In this document: positions 36,901-45,900 of the stretch, piece by piece | Numbering within the stretch: the stretch's first letter is position 1 | Layout: every line of letters starts with the position of its first letter | NCBI GenBank assembly: GCA_032158295.1 | Contig: CM063243.1 | Coordinates: 248,001-312,000 of the forward strand | DNA: 64,000 nucleotides | Origin: Pycnopodia helianthoides | Lineage: Eukaryota > Echinodermata > Asteroidea > Forcipulatida > Asteriidae | Direction of reading: 5' to 3' | Position numbers and translations under genes: made by a program | The notes under the pieces: model-generated | Databases searched by the model: none | Told to the model about the DNA's origin: nothing | What the model saw: only the letters and a program-made list of their open reading frames with translations

Positions 36901-39900
36901 ATTCCTTCCAGTGAGTTAGGGAAGTTATGATCGGACAGTTCCAGTATCTTGGCTTGAATCCACTGTAGAAGTTGAGTCACCATGTGCTCATAGTCCTGCT
37001 GCATCTTGTCCACGTCCATCAACTGACTTACAATCTATTACCACAAACATAATCAAGACGGTTATCAGATGGCTACTTTGGCATTCATCATTGTAAGGCC
37101 GAGTTTGAATTTGGCAGTTGTGGCTATGGCTGTTGCTAAGGGTGTTGCTATGGGCCTCCTATGCTTCAACGCATGTTCCCATGGCCACAGCTGGTAATTC
37201 AGACATGATTTAGTTAGTCATAAGATGCTAAGCATATATCAACCCACCTTGGCTATTCTCTTGCCTCCAGTTTTCTCTGTCTTCATCTTGGCAAAGTAAT
37301 GATAATAAGATGCCACGTACGTCATGATTGATTTCTCATCAGGTTTCTCCACGTCCACATCTTTATTGAAGATCAAAGTTGAGAAAAAAAACTTTCATAA
37401 TCTTTGACAGAGTTTTGTATTGAAGTTTTGGTAATGTTTTAAAGATATCCCAGAACAATGCGTTCTAGGTTGTTAATTTTACTCTGTACCTCCTACTCAG
37501 TTCAGTGTTTGGTTTATTAAAAACTTACAAATCGCAGCATCTGCTGAATTGCAAGTAATTTTTTTCAAAAGTTTAAAAGGTTTCACCACTTCATGCCGGA
37601 TGACGTGTGCACTCCATCCATTTTTTCTGAACTGACCAACGAGGCACAGTTTATTACAACCAGCAGCACCCTCAATTTTTTGAACGGCTGACATGAATAT
37701 CCAACCGGACGTTCCATTCTGCAATGTGCACAGGCATGCACCAATTGTGTTACGCTTCGTTTCACCAGTACAAAGAGGGACGGAAAGTCCTGGCATTCAC
37801 GCCTCATAATATCCCTTTATCTGGTGGTTATTGTATAACCCCTGATTCCAGACCCTTGTCTTGTTAGGAAAAACTAGAAATAAATAATAGTAAACTTGCG
37901 GGTACAACCATGTGTAAATCTCTTTTGTTTGAGTGTTGGCTCTGAGAAGTTTCGACGTTTCGAACAGTATACTCTGCTCGTCTTCAGGAGAGCAGAGTAT
38001 ACTGTTCGAAACGTCGGGACCAAACCGGCTCTTCTCAGTGCCAACACTCAAACAAAAGAGATTTACACATGGTTGTACCCGCAAGTTTACTATTATTTAT
38101 TTCTAGTTTTTCCTATTTGTCCACACCATGCAAAGCTTCAAATAATATTTCCTTGTCTTGTTGTTGATGTACAAAGGTGGCTTACAGAAATAGACAGGCT
38201 GCCACCATTGTTTATCATTATAACTGGCTCAATGGGAGCTAAGTCCAAGCGTTCTGAGATTCCAGCTTACCATGGCAGAGTATCAGCCGTTTCTCATGGC
38301 CGAGGTTCCACAAATTACAGTGAGTGCTTACTCATATTTTCTCACAAGTCAACATCAAATTCCGGTGCTTATTATGAGAAACTTTGTTGTCTTCCCTTGT
38401 CAAGTCAGGGTTTCATTGTGGCAATGATATTTTCAAAGGAAAACAATTACTCCAGTACCTCCGAAAAACTCAGAAAAATAAGACCGCAGATGGGCATGGA
38501 CACTTTTTCGGAATACCAACCCAAAGTGGTTAAGAAAACAAAAAAAAACAAATACGTAGAGTAAAAATTGGTTAAATACTAACAACAAGTTAAAGATTTC
38601 ATAAGGAGAACAATTCAACTAGTATTCAATTTATGAACAATGTATGGTGATGCACTGTTTCTTAATCTTTCAGTCTCACAATGTAACCCAGGAATTTTGA
38701 CTGTCCGTATAAAAGAGTTCTTTTGTTTTGAGGTGCTGTCAAGTTTTAAAAAAATGATTGTTATGCAAGTTCGCCCCAAACAACCTAAAAGCCACTCTTA
38801 GTAAGGGATACAATAAGAACATTTTTAAGATGAAAATAGCTCAGGGGATTTGAAGGTAGGAATTGATATTCCTCTTAAAAAGTCTAGATTGTAGGGAAAC
38901 ATGCACCAGGGAAACATGCACCAGGCAAGGAGTTCCAAAGAGATGCAGTACGTTGGATAAAGCTGTTGGAATGGCTCTTTGTTCTACATCTCAGCAAATC
39001 AAGAGTGTAGGGGTGAGAAGAAGCAGAGAGCCTGGTTTCAGGCTCAAACACCCTGATAGGAGGAACCAGGTCGGACACACTGGTGTGGCACATTTACCAT
39101 GAAAATATCTGTTGAAAAGACAGAGGCTGGCTACAGACCTACAGTGGGAAAGAGGTTGTAACATTGATCCCAACCCTTAACCAACACGATTAACAATAAT
39201 AAGTATTAACTTAATTGAGTTAATTTTATTAAGACTCATTCCTATGAAAGATTACAAAGTGATTGTTGATGATCTACATAGGATTGAAGCTTGATTAAGG
39301 TGTTCCAAACACTATTCAGATAACACATTTTGCATACATTCCATACAGAGCTTCTAACTAACAATTCAAGTCACATAGGTAGTGCTAGTACTTCACTCTT
39401 CCTTCCTCCATGCTTAAAGGTAGGGTCATAGATTGGGTTTTTGTCAACGTAATGCTGATTGATATGCAAAATTATCAATAAAGATACAATGAAAGTCACA
39501 TGTGAAAGTTTCAGTTGAATACAGTGTCTACTTGCTGAGACAGTGGCCAAAAACTGGCACAGTATTTTCACAAGAATGTCAAAACCATCCACATTTTAGC
39601 GAGGTGACAGCAGATACCAACTGCATCTCTGGCTGCAGTTGTCCCAACAGACACCAGCCCTCAACAATCTGAGAAACGATTCATGCGTGAATTGTTTCGT
39701 AGATTACAATTTTGGGGGTGACAAATTAATCCTTTCTCAAAATAGTTTATATTATCAAAAGCTGCAGTGCTTCCTACCGAGTAAGTTTGTATGGCTGTTA
39801 ATTTTTTGAGTAGTTACCAATCTATGAGCCTACCTTCAACTGTCACCTGAGTGAGTCAAATCGTCTATGTGTTTACTTACCTTCTGCATCCAATAGATCT

Positions 39901-42900
39901 GAGATTCCTAACTGCTCCTTAGCCACAGAGAAAGCCATATTCAGATTGTCTTCATTGCTTCTTAAGCTCAGCTCCTCATATGGAATTAACTCTGGTCTAA
40001 TGACAACAAGCGGAAAGTTATTGTTTCATAAAACTTATTGGAATCTATGGACCATAACAAAACTAACTTAAATATGGTCGAGGGTGGGGTGATCATTTTA
40101 CAAAACCAGACAGTTTCACTTCTTGATTCTTTTACATCTACAAACTGCTTGCATTTTATTCACACAGTTTTTTCTTTCTGGTCTTGACATTTTCCAAGTA
40201 GTTCTTTACTCAGTCCTTTCCAAGGAACATGAAAGTTAAATCTATTTGGCGACTTAAAATTTTAATACAACAATCAATAAACCAATGGATAAATCAACTT
40301 TCACTGAAAACACTAACAAAATATGTTGGTTTCACACTTACATTAATGTGTAGTAAGCACTGTACACTCAGTGATGTATAAAAAGGTCAAACCTGTTCAA
40401 TATGATTTATCTCTGATCTGAATTTGTTTTTATATCAACCAAAGCCTGTTTTGATGTGCATGTACACAGTGTGTGCATAAATCAAACCAGTAAAGAATGA
40501 TTCACTTTCGGTACCCAATGCTCTGATATCAACAACTAGAACGAATATGTAACTGTATTTCCTCGTTTCTGTATTGATAATGTACTTCAAATCTTCCTTG
40601 GCATTAGTTTCAACTCTTCACTAAAAGAAAAACAAGTCACAGTTATACTTTCAAAAGTGATTTGTGTCCAAGTGTAAGGTCTTCATTTTGGTTTTATTTC
40701 ATTTCCTGGGTAGAGTTCACCAGCAGCGTAGCCAGGACTTTTTCATTTGGGGGGGGGGGGTACGGTAGGGGGGGGGCATTGCTTTTAAGTTGGGGCGGGG
40801 GGTGGACATGGGGAATGGGTTTGTCAGTGGTGGGGGGTCGTACTTATGTTTTGAGAGGGGGACGCTGCAGGGGGCCACCATCCTCTTATGTTCTTGGCAT
40901 TTTGTGGTCGCACTAGCGATTGCAATCACGATCGTTCACTACATTAGACTATACAAACACGCATTTTCCTCTTTTTCCCTTTCCTTTTTCTTTTCATTGG
41001 GCACTATCGCAATTTTTTTTCGTGAGGGGGTGGGCACCTGGGAGGGCATTGAAAATTTGTGGGGGGCACGTGCCCCCTCAGGCCCCCCCCCCATGGCTAT
41101 GCCGCTGGAGTTCACTTCATAATAAACTAATTTGGGGTTGAACAAAGAAAAATTGACTAGAGCGAGATCTGAACCAAAGACCTCCACATACTACCAAAAA
41201 ATTGTGAAAAGAAAAAGAAATAAATTGAAGTTGAAGAAAAGTCTTTCTCCATGATAAACTTACCGGTGTACATGAATGAGGGCATTGAAAGCTAAACCAT
41301 TTCTCCAGCTGTTTGTAAAGTTCCTAATATTGACACCTGGACACCTGTATAAATCAAGTAGGTCACAATATCATACCATCGGTGAATTATTTTTTTTTTT
41401 AGTAGAGTCCTCACCCAATTTTGTCTCCAGGGGCCCTTGATCCATTTCTCCGGATTTGTTAAAATATTTTTAGTCAGTTCTAGCTAAACAAACCTTTTAG
41501 CCTCTTACGAGTTGTTCTTTTGTCCTGTGTTTTTGTCCTTGTTCAAAGTCCTTCTGTGTTTCTATGTGTTTCAATTATTTCAAATACTTTAGTATTTATT
41601 TGCCAATGGCGGGGTTGGAAATGCTTATTAATTTCTCCGCTATTCAAAATGTTCCCTTTGTTTTGGTTTTCTTCCCTAAGGTTTATATTTTCTTTCAATC
41701 GAAACTAAAATTTTCCTACCCTACCATCGTCACGTACAGGAGGTCATCAATTCAAGCCCTATGGGTTTCTAGATGGTCTCCCCCGCTCAGCTTTTCATTC
41801 ATCAATTACGTTGTTTCTAATTATATGTTTTTACTTGAGTGGAAATTAAATAAAACCATACCATACCACACCATACCAATCTTTATGCTAACTGGGACAG
41901 AGTTCAAGAAGGACTTCATAATTATGTGAACCCTTGAACACATACAAAGACAATCAAACAACCTTAAAATAAACATAGCCTTTATTTGTTCTCCACTCCT
42001 TCTTTGTCATTACAATTTAAATTTTCCTGACTATTATTTGGCGCATTCTTCTGTGTTCAATAAACACACTGTTTAACCAAACGGTGAAACTTCCAACAAA
42101 TTGGGGGGTCATTTTTCAAAAAAAATGTAGAATAATGTTCAACATTTTTTTAAGGAATTTGGTGCATACATAATGTATTTTTATCTAACTGTATTAACTT
42201 TTCACAGTGGTTTGAATTACTACATTTATTTTTCAATGTCTATATTATTTCTGTTAATCAATGTCGTTTCCAGATGTCAAAATGGAATCTGGCAAAGTCA
42301 AGTAAGAACAGTCCTTTGGGGGGACAACATTGTCCAAAGTAAAAATAACAAAGTTGTTTTTTCAATCAAATCCAATGAAATACAATGTGCACCTTTAATG
42401 TAACAAATAGTACATACACAATGTAAGTCTTGCATTGTGAACTGTATTGTCAGTTTGCCATTCACAGACGTTGGTAAAGACCTTACGCACATGACATCAT
42501 TTGAGTAGAGCGCCCTCGGCTTGAGGTCAAAAGAAGGTTGCCCATTGGCCCATCCTGTGCAACGCACATGTGTGTTCCCATTGTTTTGCATCTCAAGCCC
42601 TGCAAAAAAAGGGCAATTAACTTGAGGATACCCCATAAAGGAAGCAAACCATATCTTACCCAGCTGTTTTTCTCTGACACCACAGCAGTAGTGCTTCCTT
42701 TGCAGAACGAGTTTCTGTGCTTCCTTCATCCTAGGAGAAAAAAATACAATCCAAATTGACCCTATGAATGATGGCCCCCCCAATAAACAGCAGTTGATAT
42801 CTAAATAAGATATCCTGATCTGTGTTTTCAGAAAGGAATAACAGTGTGAGGATCCAGTGTTCGCTGCATGGTAATGGCTCAGGTGGGGAATGGCTTTTTG

Positions 42901-45900
42901 GACCGGGTGTCTTTCATGACCAAACTAGCGCTTTGCAGTATGCCTGTGAACGGGTTTGCTACAAGCAACAAGGCGCTTTTTGAAATTTGCTCACAATAAA
43001 CACACCAAAAAAAACACGTATACTTGTCCAACCCACACTCTGAAAAATCTTCTTTTTTTTTACTTCCTAACGAGAACGACTCCATTTAGACACCAACCTT
43101 GTCCGCTGTAAACATGACCTTGCCTCCTTTGGACAAACAGATAGCTGAACAATTATTTTAGGAACAACGCTGCAAGCGTCCCATTATTATCAACAATGCA
43201 CTCCAATATTAAATTTTTGAGCAAATACACGGCAAAATAATGGATGGCACGAGACTAAGTTACACGAGACGCATGTTCCAGCAATCAAATGACAAAGGAT
43301 CTGCGTGTGTGGTGTTTTTAATATGAAATATCTGTCACTTTATACCTCAATTTTGATGTCTTGAATCTGGAAGCGAAGAATCATTGTCCACATAAGACCC
43401 AAGGTCAATCTAGGATTGCCATCTACAATATCCTCAGCCCCAATACTCTCAAGTCGTACCTGTTGGGTAAGGATAAATTGAACAAACGTTTACATTTTGA
43501 ATAAATGTGCAGTCATTACAATTGAAGGGAATAAAAGGGTAGTGACACGGTCTTAACCGGCTGTTTAAAACCGGCAGGGTCGTGGCCGTGTGATAAAGGA
43601 CCGAGCCGAAGCGAGGTCCTTTATCTTACGGCCAAGGCCCTGCAAGGTTTTAAACGGTCGGTTAAGATTGAGTCACTACTCTTTTATTCCCATTCATAAA
43701 TGCCCTTTTTGTTAAAAAGCGTAATATTGTTGGAAAATCTAAACTTTTCTGTTAACTTTCATTTCCTGTCACGTCCTCGAGCCCTGTTTCGCGAAGGATA
43801 TACATGCCACGCTCAACAGTTGTGCGTACGCGCTCGTCATAACACTAACATGTTTTTAGATTGAATAACAGTTTGTATATATTGCGTTTCGCATAAATTA
43901 GCGCCTGCGTATAACCTTGCGCGCCACAGGTGTGTTTAAACACTTCTAGCCGTGCATTATCATCTGTTTAAACACGGCCACGTGACACGCTCTCCACCAA
44001 TCAGAATGGATAAACTCTCCGAGGTATTTTATGAATAAGTAACAAACCACAAGAGAAACTGACTAGGTAAAGGTGATCCCTCTGCTGCCACTTCCCGGGT
44101 TTTGTATCGTAAACTTGGGTGTGGTCCCTGGCTACACGGCAGTTACAGGTTGTATGGCTGCCGACTGACACCCCCGAACAAAGATATTGACAAAATAGGG
44201 AGACTGCCAACATAGGGCTAGTGTAGCTCAGTTTGTACAGCGCTGGCATGTTCATCCAGAGGTTGCAGGTTTAAGTCCCACAATAGTCAATTTGTCTTTG
44301 TTCAAACCAAAGTTATTGTAATTTTGCATCAAAAATAGTGGTGTGCTGAGGAGTGGTAACTGTTCACAGCAGGTAGGATCAACAGTTAATAAACTAATCT
44401 CCTTCATAAGATCTTGTGAAGCTCATTAGCTCATCCCAGCTGTTTGGGATTAGACCAATGGGGTGCAGCAACCATTTGTAAAATTCAACTGAATACAATT
44501 GCCATAGGTTTTCATAACCTTTCCATATACCATCAAGTACGATGATCATTTTTTGAGAAAACATCAACAATGGTTGTGGTTTGTCTTGAGAGGGACTTTG
44601 CTCATGTGTTTGATAAAAATAAGAATCAATCAGTATTTGTACAAAAGTGCGCCCTCTACAGCTTACAAGGGAAAGGCCATTATCATAGTGTATCCTGGGA
44701 AAAGGACGGCATGTTTTGGGGGCCTCATGGAACCCTGTTTGTAAGTTCGTAAGTGGTTTGCAAAGCAGCAAGGTCATATTTTCCCATGTTTAGGGCATAA
44801 TGGTATTTTCATGAGGCTGGTGAATGTTAGTTAGAAGTTTGAAGGTCTCAAACTGCCTGTGCGCCGCTGAGTTGCTTGTACAATTTTTTGTCAGTTAACT
44901 CTTTTGCTGCAAATGACCTCTCCAGGGTAAACCGTAGAGGGTGCACTTTATTGTGAAGTGTCAGTATTGTTGGAGACGCCTGTCTATACAAAGAGCTTCT
45001 TTACAATTAGCCTGTGAATCACTAATTAGTGTTGTGCTTGGCATTGATGAAAGCCACCCTCAGGTTCACAAAAACAGTCGGCTACTGACTTTTCAGTATG
45101 ATGCTGCGTCTGAGCTACATGTAAGACAGTCAGGAACATACCACTCACCGATTGTTTACAACCCAAGTAATAACTACAACCATGTTTAAAAGACGTTGGC
45201 ATCAGTCACCATAATAAAAAAAATCAGCTGACCCAAGAGTAGATACATTCCTACTTCTGTGACATGTTCCCGAGAGACAGGAATCAATCAATAGATTTAA
45301 CATTGAGTACCGTATGTATTGATTGCGTTATTAGTGTCTGTGTAAGCTTGCACACCAACACCATGCGGCTATTAATGCCAGATGCCCTTTAGCAACTCGT
45401 CTTCGTGACATGAGCATACGATTTCTTATTTTATATTGACCTGAGAGCGTTAATTTTCTGCTTGATTCCAATGGTTCCGTTCCGTCACAGTGCAAGCAAA
45501 ACGCAGGTTGACCAGAGGGTGGCTTAAGGCTCAATATTTGGTTATTGAAGGACAAAACTCAGTACAATGTTACTCACTTTTGTGGCAAGGAATTTGAGAG
45601 CTTTGCCAACATTTTCCATCTTTTGAACTCTGAGAGTTCCTTTGTTGGGCCGACCCAGCTTTTCACCAGAGATGATTTCCAGTAGTTTGAGAAGAACTTT
45701 GCCATCTTCCAAGTCAACAAAGAGGTCCTTCACGCGTAGATTTGCCTGTCAAGAAACAAATGTGGCTTGAGAGTTATAGTTGGTGTTAACTCACTGCATT
45801 ATCTGACGGATACTGCGACAATCAAATACTGCAACGGGATACAGTTGCAGGTGGGCGTGGTGGCTAGCAGCAGGTTTTATTTGTACAATAAGGCCCCCCT

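Noticed and set aside
37896..38564. 222-codon ORF on the plus strand
   Set aside because: The first third is the palindrome (the same peptide also appears on the other strand); the rest resembles no protein family and has no splice context.
42298..42783. 161-codon ORF on the minus strand
   Set aside because: It overlaps coding exon 4 in a different frame; the correct frame gives the CH2 start [11 protein letters not shown] with proper splice sites.
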